A stretch of DNA of 64,000 bases from Lactobacillus sp. ESL0791 (GCF_029433255.1 NZ_JAQTHU010000001.1:558001-622000); one strand, 5' to 3'; positions 16,696-25,341 are shown, numbered from the stretch's first letter. Notes: generated from the letters alone by a model not told the origin. Numbers and translations: made by a program.

Positions 16696-17499
16696 ATGAA
16701 TTTAGGAAAACAAAACAAGAGTGTCTGGTCGGTAATTCTTATTTGGCTTGGTATCTTGGTAGCCTTTACGGTAATTGCGCTTCTGTGCATGATTATCCCC
16801 AGTTTATTTGCGTCTGTGTTATATCATTGGTCTGCAATTGGTAAAGCCGAATGTAGGCAGATTGGTAATAACCTACTGATTATTTTTACCGTCCTTAGAT
16901 ATGTAATTGCTGTTTGGCTGCTCTGTCTTGCTAATAAATATTGGTTTAAGGAAAAATTGTCTTTTAATAATTGGCACTGGTCATGGAACGTGATTATTGT
17001 CACAGTTGCTGCACTGATATTCTATCTTTATAATTTTTCTACACTGCAAATTGGTTTTAATGTAACCGATATGTCTAATCTCTGCTTTACCTTCGGCCCT
17101 GCAATTTTCGAAGAAATTTGGTTTCGCGGGATCGTATTATTGACTTTGGTTAAGGTTTTTAGCCAGCATAGGCATGGCATTTTGCAGGCGCTATTTCTCA
17201 GTGCCATAATGTTTGGCTGTATTCACCTCTTTTTCTCGGATATGACTTTATCTGATACCGTTTTGAATGCCTGTGGCGCGGCCGGTACTGGCCTGCTTTT
17301 TGGTGCACTGTATTTGCGGACCAAGAATTTGCTCTTGCCAATGGTGCTCCATTTTGCGGCAGATTTTGGTGCTAACTTTTTAGCGACGACAGCGCTTAAT
17401 GATTTGTCGCTGGTGTCAATTGTTGTTCAAATACTTGTCGATATTGTGTTTGCCCTCTTCTTATTAAGAAAAACCTTAGTAAGGGATATTCTTAGTTAG
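16696..17499 (+). CDS. CPBP-family intramembrane glutamic protease
   Basis: 267-aa polytopic membrane protein. Motifs: FEEIWFRG with Glu139-Glu140 and Arg144, FGCIH with His177, and LHFAAD with His219 and Asp223. It is a compact member of the same family as the 402-aa protein at 6.7 kb. ATG 16696 follows AAAGGAG at 6 bp; the GTG at 16657 lacks a site and is rejected. Family roles in lactobacilli include bacteriocin immunity, but no bacteriocin is adjacent. Confidence 0.85.
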   Translation: MNLGKQNKSVWSVILIWLGILVAFTVIALLCMIIPSLFASVLYHWSAIGKAECRQIGNNLLIIFTVLRYVIAVWLLCLANKYWFKEKLSFNNWHWSWNVIIVTVAALIFYLYNFSTLQIGFNVTDMSNLCFTFGPAIFEEIWFRGIVLLTLVKVFSQHRHGILQALFLSAIMFGCIHLFFSDMTLSDTVLNACGAAGTGLLFGALYLRTKNLLLPMVLHFAADFGANFLATTALNDLSLVSIVVQILVDIVFALFLLRKTLVRDILS

Positions 17500-17518
17500 A
17501 ATTAATTAGCAATTGTGC

Positions 17519-17564
17519 AAATGCCTAATTGTTGGCCCGAAGGCTAGCAGATCAGGCATTTTTT
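17519..17564 (+). terminator. intrinsic terminator
   Basis: AAATGCCT pairs with AGGCATTT around an inner hairpin (GGCC/GGCT side), followed by six T. Confidence 0.8.
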
Positions 17565-17591
17565 GCTTTAATAATTATTTTTCACTATAGT
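17563..17591 (+). promoter_or_regulatory. promoter of cysS-mrnC-rlmB
   Basis: TTGCTT (17563-17568), 17-bp spacer, TATAGT (17586-17591). No T-box element is seen in the short leader. Confidence 0.55.
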
Positions 17592-17637
17592 TCTGCTAAA
17601 ATAAAGAGAGCATATATTTTAAGAAAGGTTAATATTC

Positions 17638-19062
17638 GTGAAAATTTATAACACGCTGACGAGAACAAAAGAAGAATTTCATCCTTTACATCAGGGCAAG
17701 ATTTCGATGTATGTCTGTGGGCCGACTGTCTACAATTACATTCATATTGGTAATGCCCGCAGCGCGATTGCCTTTGATACCATTCGCCGCTATTTTGAAT
17801 ATCGGGGTTATCAGGTTAATTATGTGTCTAACTTTACCGATGTTGACGACAGGATGATTAACGAGGCGCGGGCCGAAGGAATCAGTGTTCCGCAACTGGC
17901 TGAGCGTTTCATTAATGCCTATCTGGAAGATACAAAGGCGTTAAATATTGAACCCGCAAGTCTGCATCCGCGGGCAACCGAAGAAATACCAGCCATTATT
18001 GCTTTTATTGAGAAGCTGCTTGCTAAGGGCTATGCCTATGAAGTTGACGGCGACGTTTATTACCGTACTAAAAAATTTAAAAATTATGGGCAACTAAGCG
18101 AGCAAAATATTGGCAGCCTTGAAGAAGGAGCTTCCCAGCACATTAATGAAGTTGAACAAGAACGCAAAGAAGATCCGATTGATTTTGCACTGTGGAAGGC
18201 GCAAAAAGAACCTGATGAAATTGCGTGGTCATCACCTTGGGGAATGGGTCGGCCGGGCTGGCATATTGAATGTTCGGTAATGTCGACCAAGTATTTGGGC
18301 GAAACGATTGATATTCACGGTGGTGGTCAGGATTTGGAATTTCCCCACCATGAAAATGAGATTGCCCAAAGTGAAGCTGCGACCGGTAAGAAATTTGTTA
18401 ATTATTGGCTGCATAATGGTTTTGTGACGGTTGGTAAAGAGCAGGAAAAAATGTCCAAGTCACTGCATAATTTTGTAACGGTTCATGACTTGCTTAAAAC
18501 GGTTGATCCGCAGGTGCTGCGCTTCTTTATGGCAAGCGTGCAGTACCGTAAGCAAATCAATTATTCACAAGAAAATTTGCAGCAGGCGGAAATTATCCTG
18601 AAACGCTTTAAAAATACTTTGCAGGAACTTGACTATCGTTTGGCTGATGCTACAGATAGTTTGTCTGCACCGGCTTTGCGTGCAGCCGTTGCGGCAACGA
18701 AGACTGACTTTGAAGCAGCGATGGATGATGATTTCAACGTGCAGAATGCACTGACGACACTCTATAATTTATTACCACTGATTAATGAAAATCTCAATTT
18801 AGCTAAAGTTGATAAGGATGAGTTAGCGAAGCTGAATAATTTACTTAAGTCGTGGCTGGGTGTTTTTGGCATTGATACAGAAAAATTAATTGCGAAAACA
18901 GCAGGTACAGAAGATGACCAGATTACCGCACTTGTACTAAAACGGGACGCTGCGCGTAAAAATAAGGATTGGGCATTGAGTGATCAATTGCGCGATCAGT
19001 TAAAAGAACTGGGGGTAACCGTGAAAGATACCCCGCAAGGGACTAGGTGGACACGTGACTAA
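17638..19062 (+). CDS. cysS: cysteinyl-tRNA synthetase
   Basis: 474-aa class I aminoacyl-tRNA synthetase charging tRNA-Cys. [19 protein letters not shown] holds zinc Cys27 and the HIGN (HIGH) signature at 36-39; HIECSVM and [14 protein letters not shown] give the other zinc ligands; KMSKS follows in [10 protein letters not shown]. Start is GTG with AAGAAAGGTT upstream. mrnC overlaps its end by 8 bp. The cysS-mrnC-rlmB order is the standard Firmicutes one. Confidence 0.97.
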   Translation: MKIYNTLTRTKEEFHPLHQGKISMYVCGPTVYNYIHIGNARSAIAFDTIRRYFEYRGYQVNYVSNFTDVDDRMINEARAEGISVPQLAERFINAYLEDTKALNIEPASLHPRATEEIPAIIAFIEKLLAKGYAYEVDGDVYYRTKKFKNYGQLSEQNIGSLEEGASQHINEVEQERKEDPIDFALWKAQKEPDEIAWSSPWGMGRPGWHIECSVMSTKYLGETIDIHGGGQDLEFPHHENEIAQSEAATGKKFVNYWLHNGFVTVGKEQEKMSKSLHNFVTVHDLLKTVDPQVLRFFMASVQYRKQINYSQENLQQAEIILKRFKNTLQELDYRLADATDSLSAPALRAAVAATKTDFEAAMDDDFNVQNALTTLYNLLPLINENLNLAKVDKDELAKLNNLLKSWLGVFGIDTEKLIAKTAGTEDDQITALVLKRDAARKNKDWALSDQLRDQLKELGVTVKDTPQGTRWTRD

Positions 19063-19498
19063 AATAAAAAAATTGGTGGAAGAAGAGATTAATCCGGATA
19101 CGCTGAGTGGCCAAACGCTGGCATACTTGGGGGATGCGGTTTATGAAGTTTATATCCGGCGGCATTTGCTTAAAGGCGGGATTGTCCGTCCCCAAGTTTT
19201 GCAGCGCGAAGCCACCCATTATGTTTCGGCTAAAGCACAGGCAGCACTGATTACCAAGTTGCAGGATGAAGGCCGCTTAACGGAAGAAGAAATTGCAATT
19301 TTTCACCGCGGTCGCAATGCTAAAAGTCATACCAAGGCGAAGAATACGAGCTTAGGGACATACCAGATTTCGACCGGCTTTGAAGCGGTCTGGGGCTATC
19401 TTGATTTACTCGGTAAAGATGAGCGAATTAAAGAACTGACCTTGTGGTGTATTGAAACGGTAGAAAATGGTGGAATCGATGAATACAAATTCGACTGA
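19055..19498 (+). CDS. mrnC: Mini-III ribonuclease
   Basis: 147-aa RNase III-like catalytic domain without a dsRNA-binding domain, which matures 23S r[21 protein letters not shown] is the diagnostic signature with the catalytic Asp, and [15 protein letters not shown] is a family block. It overlaps cysS by 8 bp and rlmB by 32 bp, so translation is probably coupled. Confidence 0.93.
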   Translation: MTKIKKLVEEEINPDTLSGQTLAYLGDAVYEVYIRRHLLKGGIVRPQVLQREATHYVSAKAQAALITKLQDEGRLTEEEIAIFHRGRNAKSHTKAKNTSLGTYQISTGFEAVWGYLDLLGKDERIKELTLWCIETVENGGIDEYKFD

Positions 19499-20246
19499 TG
19501 AAAATAAAGATTTTGTTTTTGGCCGGCACAGTGGGTTAGATTTTTTAAAAACGCAGAATGCGGATAAAATCAACAAGGTATTTTTACAGCAGGGAGCACA
19601 AGAAAGTTTTGCTAATCAGGTTTATGGCTTGGCTAAGAAAAAGCGGCTGGTTGTGCAGGAAGTTCCGCGAAATAAACTTGATCGCTTAGTTCAAGGACAG
19701 AATCATCAGGGTTTGGTTTTGGCTGTTTCAAGTTTTAAATATGCTGCTTTAGATGAATTGCTCCAGCAATTTGAACAAGACAATAAAGAGCCTTTTTTAT
19801 TGATGCTTGATTCGATTGAGGATCCCCATAATTTAGGATCAATTTTGCGGACTTGTGACGCAACGGGTGTAGATGCCGTGATTATTCCTAAGCGCCGTGC
19901 AACTGGGTTAACGTCTGTGGTTGCTAAAACTTCCACTGGAGCGATTGACTATGTGCCTGTTTGCCGTGTTAATAATTTAGTGCAGACAGCACAAATGTTG
20001 AAAAAGCGTGGCTACTGGCTGTTTGGCACCGATATGGCGGGAACGGACTACCGGCAGTGGAATGCTAAGGGCAAAACTGTTCTGGTAATTGGTAACGAAG
20101 GCAAAGGGATTGCTCCTCTGCTGAAAAAGCAAATGGATCAAACACTTACCTTACCGATGGTGGGGCATGTGCAATCGCTAAATGCCAGTGTTGCTACGGG
20201 AATTTTGCTTTACCAGATGCTGAATAGCAGAAATTCGGTAAAATAG
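19467..20246 (+). CDS. rlmB: 23S rRNA (guanosine-2'-O) methyltransferase, TrmH/SpoU family
   Basis: 259-aa SPOUT methyltransferase. An N-terminal L30e-like substrate-binding domain (FVFGRHSGLDFL...) leads to the knotted domain with DSIEDPHNLGSILRT, LVIGNEGKG and VQSLNASVATGILLYQM. It methylates G2251 of 23S rRNA in known homologues. The ATG at 19467 lies inside mrnC; ATG 19479 is an alternative, and conserved sequence begins after both. Confidence 0.92.
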   Translation: MVESMNTNSTDENKDFVFGRHSGLDFLKTQNADKINKVFLQQGAQESFANQVYGLAKKKRLVVQEVPRNKLDRLVQGQNHQGLVLAVSSFKYAALDELLQQFEQDNKEPFLLMLDSIEDPHNLGSILRTCDATGVDAVIIPKRRATGLTSVVAKTSTGAIDYVPVCRVNNLVQTAQMLKKRGYWLFGTDMAGTDYRQWNAKGKTVLVIGNEGKGIAPLLKKQMDQTLTLPMVGHVQSLNASVATGILLYQMLNSRNSVK

Positions 20247-20263
20247 TTAAATTCATTTAGATA

Positions 20264-20389
20264 TCACAAAATTTGCAAACTTTTATGTAATCTTATTTTT
20301 ACATATTTACGTTTGCTTTTTCTTTGCCAAAACAATTTTTTCTTTCTGTTAGCTTTGAACATCAGTTTTGTTTTTTTGGTATCCGTCAT
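20264..20389 (-). CDS. possible 41-aa highly basic peptide
   Basis: A small frame starting MTDTKKTKLMFKANRKKK and ending SLQIL, with 16 Lys/Arg of 41. AAGGAG sits 8 bp upstream of the ATG. It overlaps a hairpin that fits a terminator for rlmB on the other strand, and lies opposite the gap between rlmB and the sigma factor. It may be a real antisense-oriented small protein or a by-product of an AT-rich spacer. Confidence 0.3.
   Translation of the reverse strand: MTDTKKTKLMFKANRKKKLFWQRKSKRKYVKIRLHKSLQIL
20275..20322 (+). terminator. probable terminator of cysS-mrnC-rlmB
   Basis: GCAAAC/GTTTGC outer arms and ATGTAA/TTACAT inner arms form an interrupted stem followed by TTTTTC. Confidence 0.55.
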
Positions 20390-20433
20390 TTTATAAGCTC
20401 CTTCATAAATGATTATTTAAGGAGGAATACAAA

Positions 20434-21000
20434 ATGGCGAAACTTAAAATGAATCCAAAAAGAGAACTGACCTTAATCAAGCGCATTCGGCAAAATGATG
20501 ATCAGGCCTTACCCGAGCTGTGCTTTTATTATCAACCGTTGATCAATAATGTTAAGAAAAGCTACTTTGTCCGCGATTATGATGACCAGGATTGGGACCA
20601 AGAAGCAATGATTGTCTGCCACCAGGCGGCCATAGATTATTCGCCGGATAAGGGGCATTTTGGTTCTTATTTTAAGAGGCGGTTGAATAATCATGCAACG
20701 TCATTGCTGCGGCGTGATTTGGCTTATCGCAGGCGCGCTTCTAAAGAAGCCATCTCGTGGGAAGCATTTTTAACTACGGAGGACGCATGCAGCTTTATGC
20801 CGCAAATTAATTATTTTTTATCAATTCCGGCGAGTGAAAGTTATACAGAATTTTTAGACAGTCTATCGAATTTGGAAATGAAGGCTTTGCTAGTTATTTT
20901 GGGTGAAGTCAGCCTAGAAGAAGTAGAAATTGACCGGTTGACATTGATCAGGGCAAGGTCGCGCGTGATGCAAAAGCTGCGCAAAGTGCTGCTTAATTAG
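20434..21000 (+). CDS. SigH/ComX-like alternative sigma factor
   Basis: 188-aa sigma-70 family protein. Region 2 is visible in LIKRIRQNDDQALPELCFYYQPLI and DYDDQDWDQEAMIVCHQAAIDY, with GHFGSYFKRRLNNHATSLLRRD after it. The C-terminal region 4 is short and weak. Its place (rlmB, then sigma factor, then rpmG-secE-nusG after a 9.6 kb insertion) equals that of sigH in Bacillus. In lactobacilli such factors are annotated ComX/SigH and may switch on competence-type genes. RBS TAAGGAGGAA. Confidence 0.8.
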   Translation: MAKLKMNPKRELTLIKRIRQNDDQALPELCFYYQPLINNVKKSYFVRDYDDQDWDQEAMIVCHQAAIDYSPDKGHFGSYFKRRLNNHATSLLRRDLAYRRRASKEAISWEAFLTTEDACSFMPQINYFLSIPASESYTEFLDSLSNLEMKALLVILGEVSLEEVEIDRLTLIRARSRVMQKLRKVLLN

Positions 21001-21072
21001 CGTTTTACTAGAAGATGACGTCCAACGAGGCTATAATTTGATTTGTAGAATATTTTTAGGAGGTAATTTAAG

Positions 21073-21288
21073 ATGGCAGAACTAGAAAAAACTGCATTGT
21101 TGGACCGTTACATGGATGAAGTATTTGACTGGAGTGATTCAAAGATTCCGGTCAGGGATGCCCTTTGGGACTATTTCATGGAAAAGAATGGTAGAGATAC
21201 CATTAAGACGGAAGAAGATATGCTTCCATTTTTGAACGACTCTGATGATAAGATCGAAGCCTTCGTCAACAAAAATCTTAAGAAGTAA
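21073..21288 (+). CDS. small conserved-looking protein, function unknown
   Basis: 71-aa acidic soluble protein ([22 protein letters not shown]...). It has a strong ribosome binding site (TTAGGAGG) and a -10 TATAAT at 21032-21037, and is followed by paired hairpins, so it looks like a real independently transcribed gene. No domain recognised. Confidence 0.7.
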   Translation: MAELEKTALLDRYMDEVFDWSDSKIPVRDALWDYFMEKNGRDTIKTEEDMLPFLNDSDDKIEAFVNKNLKK

Positions 21289-21317
21289 ATCCAACTAATA
21301 ATGATGTTCTACGCCCG

Positions 21318-21382
21318 GTGGTTACGCATTAGTTTAACCACTAAAGAAGACAGCTGCTCAATTAAGTGACTGTCTTTTCGTT
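21318..21382 (+). terminator. two hairpins ending the 71-aa gene
   Basis: GTGGTTA/TAACCAC (21318-21341), then AAGACAG (21347-21353) with CTGTCTT (21370-21376) followed by TTTTCG. Confidence 0.65.
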
Positions 21383-21412
21383 TGGAAAGATAAAAAAGAT
21401 TTTAAAATTAGC

Positions 21413-21440
21413 TTGACACTAGAAATGAGTCATTTATAAT
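21413..21440 (+). promoter_or_regulatory. strong promoter of liv leader 1
   Basis: Consensus TTGACA (21413-21418), 16-bp spacer and consensus TATAAT (21435-21440). Confidence 0.9.
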
Positions 21441-21482
21441 TTAGTTGTTAAATATAGATGAAAGTCAGAGGAGGGTACTTTA

Positions 21483-21569
21483 ATGGAAAAACAAATAATA
21501 AAATTTTTAGACATTAGAGTATATTCTGCTCAAAAAATAGAGGCCTTGTTGTTGCGCTATCGGACTTAA
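21483..21569 (+). CDS. leader peptide 1 (Ile/Leu/Val-rich), attenuator control
   Basis: 28-codon ORF starting MEKQIIKFLDIRVYSAQK and ending with a run IEALLLRYRT, nine branched-chain residues in all, three consecutive TTG Leu codons near the end. AGAGGAGGG gives a strong ribosome binding site at 21469-21477. The stop TAA lies inside RNA segment A of the attenuator, as expected for a ribosome-sensing leader. The second livJ gene has a matching leader (QKIE plus Leu run plus Arg shared). Confidence 0.85.
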   Translation: MEKQIIKFLDIRVYSAQKIEALLLRYRT

Positions 21570-21678
21570 CTAGATTACTTATATTGGTAATTATCAGAGT
21601 TAAGTCCTTGTTTGCGTTCCTTAATGACGGGGCTTAGCTGGTAAATAGAGCCTCGTTCATTATTGAACGGGGTTTTTA
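21562..21678 (+). promoter_or_regulatory. transcription attenuator of livJ1
   Basis: Five segments can pair alternately. A GGACTTAACT (21562-21571) pairs perfectly with B AGTTAAGTCC (21598-21607). B also pairs over 10 bp, with two G-U, with C (21630-21639). C (21627-21634) pairs with D (21649-21656). D CCTCGTTCA (21651-21659) pairs over 9 bp with E TGAACGGGG (21664-21672), followed by TTTTT: the terminator. Stalling before A gives A:B plus C:D and read-through; a ribosome at the stop codon gives B:C plus D:E and termination. Confidence 0.85.
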
Positions 21679-21712
21679 TTTTGGCTGAAGTTAGTTTAAG
21701 GAGAAAGATATT

Positions 21713-22900
21713 ATGAAAAAGATGCGAAAAACAATGATGACAGTAATGGCTGCTGCGACAGCGTTAATGCTAACGGGCTGCGGCGCCAAAAGCAGTAGCC
21801 ACGGTAATAAGCAGGATGCTGATACCGTTAAAATCGGGGTTAACATGGAACTATCCGGGTCGGCTGCAGGTTACGGTAATGCGGAAAAACAGGGAATTGA
21901 ATTAGCAACTTCCGAAATCAATAAGGCCGGCGGCATCAATGTTAACGGCCACAAGAAAAAGATCAAACTGGTAATCCGTGATAATAAAACGGCAACGACC
22001 ACTTCCTCCTCAATTGCTGCGCAATTAACAACTAAGGATAAGGTAGCTGCAATTGTCGGGCCAGCAACGACCAATGCGGGGACGGCCCAAATACCTAATA
22101 TTACCAAAGCTTCTGTTGCCAGCGTCAGTCCGTCGGCAACTGATCCGGGTTATACGCTGCAAAAGAACGACAAGGTGCAGCCATATGTCTTTCGGGCTTG
22201 TTTCCAGAATAATTTCCAGGGTGAAAGTGCCGCTAAATTTATGGCACAAACATTAAAGGTTAAGCGAGTTGCCGTTTATGCCGATAATTCCAGTGACTAT
22301 GGTACAGGATTAGCCAATGCCTTCAAGAAGACTTTTACCGGAAAAATTGTCGACAGTCAAACGTATTCAGAAGGTGATAAGGACTTTAATGCGGTTCTAA
22401 CCTCGTTTAAGTCAAAGAAAATCGATGCAATTTATGTTCCAGGCTATTACACCGAAGCTGGGCTGATTATCAAGCAAGCACGGCAGATTGGTATCAAGGC
22501 GCCGATCGTTGGCAGTGACGGCATGGCCGATCCGAAACTAGCACAAATTGCCGGTAAACAGAGTGCAACCAATGTTTATTACACGACACCATTTTCACTT
22601 CAGGTTGCTAAGAAAAATCCTGTTGCTGTAAAATTTATGAACGCATTTCGTGCCCGTTACCATGTTGCTGCACCAACATTTTCAGCTTTAGCTTATGATG
22701 CGGTTTATATGGTCAAGTCGGCAATTGAATCTGAGAAATCTGATGATTCAGCGAAAGTTGCTGCCGGATTAGCCAAGATTAAGGACTTTGATGGTGTTAC
22801 AGGTAAAATTACCGTCAACAAGACCCATGACCCAGAAATGCCGATTGCTGTTGAAGAGATGACTAACGGCAAGGTGACGAATTCGTTTAGTGTCAAATAA
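21713..22900 (+). CDS. livJ: branched-chain amino acid ABC transporter substrate-binding lipoprotein, copy 1
   Basis: 395-aa Leu/Ile/Val-binding protein family (Peripla_BP_6). The lipobox LTGC places the lipidated Cys at 23. The mature protein starts with KIGVNMELSGSAAGYGNAEKQ and contains GPATTNAG, YADNSSDYGTG and FSALAYDAVYMVKSA. It captures branched-chain amino acids (or related ligands) at the outer membrane face for LivHMGF. It is closely similar to the second livJ downstream; each has its own promoter, leader peptide and terminator, so the two can be expressed separately. RBS AAGGAGAAAG. Confidence 0.92.
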   Translation: MKKMRKTMMTVMAAATALMLTGCGAKSSSHGNKQDADTVKIGVNMELSGSAAGYGNAEKQGIELATSEINKAGGINVNGHKKKIKLVIRDNKTATTTSSSIAAQLTTKDKVAAIVGPATTNAGTAQIPNITKASVASVSPSATDPGYTLQKNDKVQPYVFRACFQNNFQGESAAKFMAQTLKVKRVAVYADNSSDYGTGLANAFKKTFTGKIVDSQTYSEGDKDFNAVLTSFKSKKIDAIYVPGYYTEAGLIIKQARQIGIKAPIVGSDGMADPKLAQIAGKQSATNVYYTTPFSLQVAKKNPVAVKFMNAFRARYHVAAPTFSALAYDAVYMVKSAIESEKSDDSAKVAAGLAKIKDFDGVTGKITVNKTHDPEMPIAVEEMTNGKVTNSFSVK

Positions 22901-22948
22901 TTAAAAAAAGCAAACATAATGTGCAAAAAATTTTTTCTACTGAGAAAC

Positions 22949-22976
22949 TTGACAGCCGGAAATAGAAGTTTATAAT
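22949..22976 (+). promoter_or_regulatory. strong promoter of liv leader 2
   Basis: Consensus TTGACA (22949-22954), 16-bp spacer, TATAAT (22971-22976), the same design as in front of copy 1. Confidence 0.9.
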
Positions 22977-23019
22977 TTTGTTTATTAAATAAAAATGATA
23001 TACATGGGAGGATAAATTA

Positions 23020-23097
23020 ATGATAAACCAAGGAATTACTACAAAAATTATTATTAATTTGTTTTCCGTGCAAAAGATTGAGATTTTGCTGCGGTGA
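23020..23097 (+). CDS. leader peptide 2 (Ile/Leu/Val-rich), attenuator control
   Basis: 25-codon ORF beginning MINQGITTKIIINLF and ending VQKIEILLR, eleven branched-chain residues, with three consecutive ATT Ile codons and an ATT-TTG-CTG stretch near the end. GGGAGG lies 9 bp upstream. The TGA stop abuts segment A. Confidence 0.85.
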   Translation: MINQGITTKIIINLFSVQKIEILLR

Positions 23098-23203
23098 GGA
23101 CTTGACTTGTGCACAATTAAAGTTAAGCCCTAGTTTGCGTTTATCATTGACCGGGGCTGACAGTAAGACTTAAACCTCGGTCACTAATCTGACTGAGGTT
23201 TTT
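23098..23203 (+). promoter_or_regulatory. transcription attenuator of livJ2-livHMGF
   Basis: Same five-segment plan as copy 1 in diverged sequence. A 23098-23108 pairs with B 23120-23130 (one mismatch). B pairs with C (GTTA and AGCCC with GGGCT-GAC, 23152-23161). C TGACCGGGG (23148-23156) pairs with D CCTCGGTCA (23175-23183). D pairs over 9 bp with E TGACTGAGG (23190-23198) before TTTTT. Pairings are kept although bases changed, which is compensatory covariation between the paralogous leaders. Confidence 0.85.
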
Positions 23204-23247
23204 CATTAATTATGTAATTCATGATTATTTGGTAGAGGAGAGGAATT

Positions 23248-24438
23248 ATGAAGAAAACGACGAAAAAATTAATGACGGTATTTTCAGCTGTGGCGGCAAC
23301 AATGATGCTTGCTGGTTGTAGCGTAGCGAAAAACAGCTCAAAAGGCACAAAGCAGGATGACAAGACTGTTAAAATTGGAATGAACATGGAATTGTCGGGG
23401 GCAACGGCTGGTTATGGCAACGCTGAAAAAAACGGGATTGACCTTGCTGTTTCTGAGATCAATCAAGCTGGCGGCATCAATGTTAACGGCCACAAGAAAA
23501 AGATTAAACTGATTACCCGTGACAACAAGAGTTCGAATACGACCTCGGCTTCAGTTGCTGCCCAATTGGTAAATAAAGATAAAGTAGCAGTTGTTGTTGG
23601 ACCGGCGACAACTAATGCTGCAACTGCAGAAATTCCGAATGTCACCAAGGCAAGCGTTGTTGGCTTGAGTCCTTCGGCTACGGATCCTAATTATACCCTG
23701 CAGAAAAATGGCAAGGTGCAGCCGTTTGTCTTTCGGGCTTGCTTCCAGGATAACTTCCAAGGAACAAGTGCAGCCAAGTTTGCCGATGATACGCTGCATG
23801 CTAAACGAGTAGCAATTTATGCGGATAATTCTAGTGACTACGGTACTGGGCTAGCTAAGGCCTTTAAGAAGACTTTCAAGGGTAAAGTTGTTGATATGCA
23901 GAATTATTCAGCAGGTGATAAGGACTTTAACGCCGTTTTAACTTCTTTTAAAGCTAAGAAAGTTGATGCAATTTATGTTGCTGGCTACTACACTGAAGCC
24001 GGACTAATTGTTAAGCAGGCAAGGCAGATGGGCATCAAAGTACCGATCCTTGGCGGTGATGGCATGGCTGATCCGAAGTTTGTACAAATTGCTGGTCAGA
24101 GCGCCACTAATATTTATTACACGACGCCGTTTTCTAACAGCGCAGCAACGAAGAATCCAGTTGCACTTAAATTTATGAAGGCTTATAAGGCACGTTATAA
24201 CGAAGCGGCCCCAACATTTTCAGCTTTAGCTTACGATGCGGTTTACATGGTTAAGGCAGCGATCGAATCTGAAAAATCTGACGATTCAGTTAAAATTGCC
24301 GATGGTTTAGCCAAATTAAAAGATTTCCCGGGAGTATCGGGCAAGATCACGATGAATAAGACGCACGATCCGGAAATGCCGATCACGATGGTAAAACTGG
24401 TCAACGGTAAAATTAATAAGGCGTTCAGTGTTAAATAA
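23248..24438 (+). CDS. livJ: branched-chain amino acid ABC transporter substrate-binding lipoprotein, copy 2
   Basis: 396-aa paralogue of the upstream livJ, lipobox LAGC with Cys24. Same blocks (GMNMELSGATAGYGNAEKN, GPATTNAATAEIPN, YADNSSDYGTG). It is 7 bp ahead of livH and so belongs to the transporter operon, whereas copy 1 is a separately promoted unit. Two binding proteins feeding one membrane complex would widen or tune substrate range. Confidence 0.93.
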   Translation: MKKTTKKLMTVFSAVAATMMLAGCSVAKNSSKGTKQDDKTVKIGMNMELSGATAGYGNAEKNGIDLAVSEINQAGGINVNGHKKKIKLITRDNKSSNTTSASVAAQLVNKDKVAVVVGPATTNAATAEIPNVTKASVVGLSPSATDPNYTLQKNGKVQPFVFRACFQDNFQGTSAAKFADDTLHAKRVAIYADNSSDYGTGLAKAFKKTFKGKVVDMQNYSAGDKDFNAVLTSFKAKKVDAIYVAGYYTEAGLIVKQARQMGIKVPILGGDGMADPKFVQIAGQSATNIYYTTPFSNSAATKNPVALKFMKAYKARYNEAAPTFSALAYDAVYMVKAAIESEKSDDSVKIADGLAKLKDFPGVSGKITMNKTHDPEMPITMVKLVNGKINKAFSVK

Positions 24439-24445
24439 GTAAGGG

Positions 24446-25333
24446 ATGGTCAATTTGCAAACTGTTTTGCAGCAGGTAATTAATGCCTTGTCGCTGGGTG
24501 CGGTCTACGCTTTGTTAGCGCTGGGCTACACGATGGTTTACGGTATTATTAAACTAATCAATTTTGCTCATGGAGATATTTATATGCTAGGGGCCTTCTG
24601 GGCTTACTATGTTATTAACTTTTGGCATTTAAACTTCATCGGTGCTTTATTATCATCAATGGTTATTGGCGCACTGTCGGGTGTGGTGATTGAATATTTT
24701 GCCTACCGGCCTCTGCGTAATTCCCCACGAATTGCGGTGTTGATCACAGCAATTGGGGTTTCCTTCCTATTAGAGAATGGAATGTCCTATCTGTTCGGCG
24801 CCAATCCGCGGAGTTTTCCGCAGGTAATTAAGCAGTTTAATTTCAATATTGGCGGTGTGCTGATTTCTAACATTCAAATTTTGATTTTAGCGACCGCGCT
24901 GATTTTAATGGTTTTGCTGCAAATTATTATTCAAAAAACCAAAATGGGCCGTGCCATGCGGGCCGTTTCGGTCGATCCGGAGGCAGCCGAGCTTGTGGGG
25001 GTTGATGTTAACCACACGATTTCCTTTACTTTTGCTTTAGGTTCGGCTTTGGCTGGTGCCGCCGGTGTCTTAATTGGGATGTACTACAACTCAATTGACC
25101 CATTGATGGGCATGACCCCTGGGATTAAGGCCTTCGTTGCTGCCGTTTTGGGCGGCATCGGTTCTATTCCTGGTGCTTCGGTTGGCGGCTTCTTGATCGG
25201 AATTTTGGAGACATTCTTCCAGTCAATCGGCTTGTCGGCGTATAAGGATGCCGTTGTTTACCTTGTTTTGATTATTATTTTGCTCTTCTTACCGTCCGGA
25301 ATTTTCGGCAAAAATACTAGGGAAAAGGTGTAG
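24446..25333 (+). CDS. livH: branched-chain amino acid ABC transporter permease LivH
   Basis: 295-aa membrane permease (about 8 helices), LivH/HisM-type. Characteristic are GYTMVYGIIKLINFAHGDIYM near the N-terminus and the cytoplasmic coupling segment RAVSVDPEAAELVGVDV. ATG 24446 has a weak site; an in-frame TTG at 24455 with AAGGGATGG upstream is a possible alternative start. Confidence 0.94.
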   Translation: MVNLQTVLQQVINALSLGAVYALLALGYTMVYGIIKLINFAHGDIYMLGAFWAYYVINFWHLNFIGALLSSMVIGALSGVVIEYFAYRPLRNSPRIAVLITAIGVSFLLENGMSYLFGANPRSFPQVIKQFNFNIGGVLISNIQILILATALILMVLLQIIIQKTKMGRAMRAVSVDPEAAELVGVDVNHTISFTFALGSALAGAAGVLIGMYYNSIDPLMGMTPGIKAFVAAVLGGIGSIPGASVGGFLIGILETFFQSIGLSAYKDAVVYLVLIIILLFLPSGIFGKNTREKV

Positions 25334-25341
25334 GTGGCAAA

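Noticed and set aside
17499..17638. T-box upstream of cysS
   Set aside because: After the terminator only ~45 bases separate the promoter from the GTG start, too short for a T-box.
21440..21680. T-box riboswitch in front of the livJ genes
   Set aside because: No conserved T-box sequence (AGGGTGGNACCGCG-like) or specifier stem is present; the leader peptide with alternative stems explains the region better.
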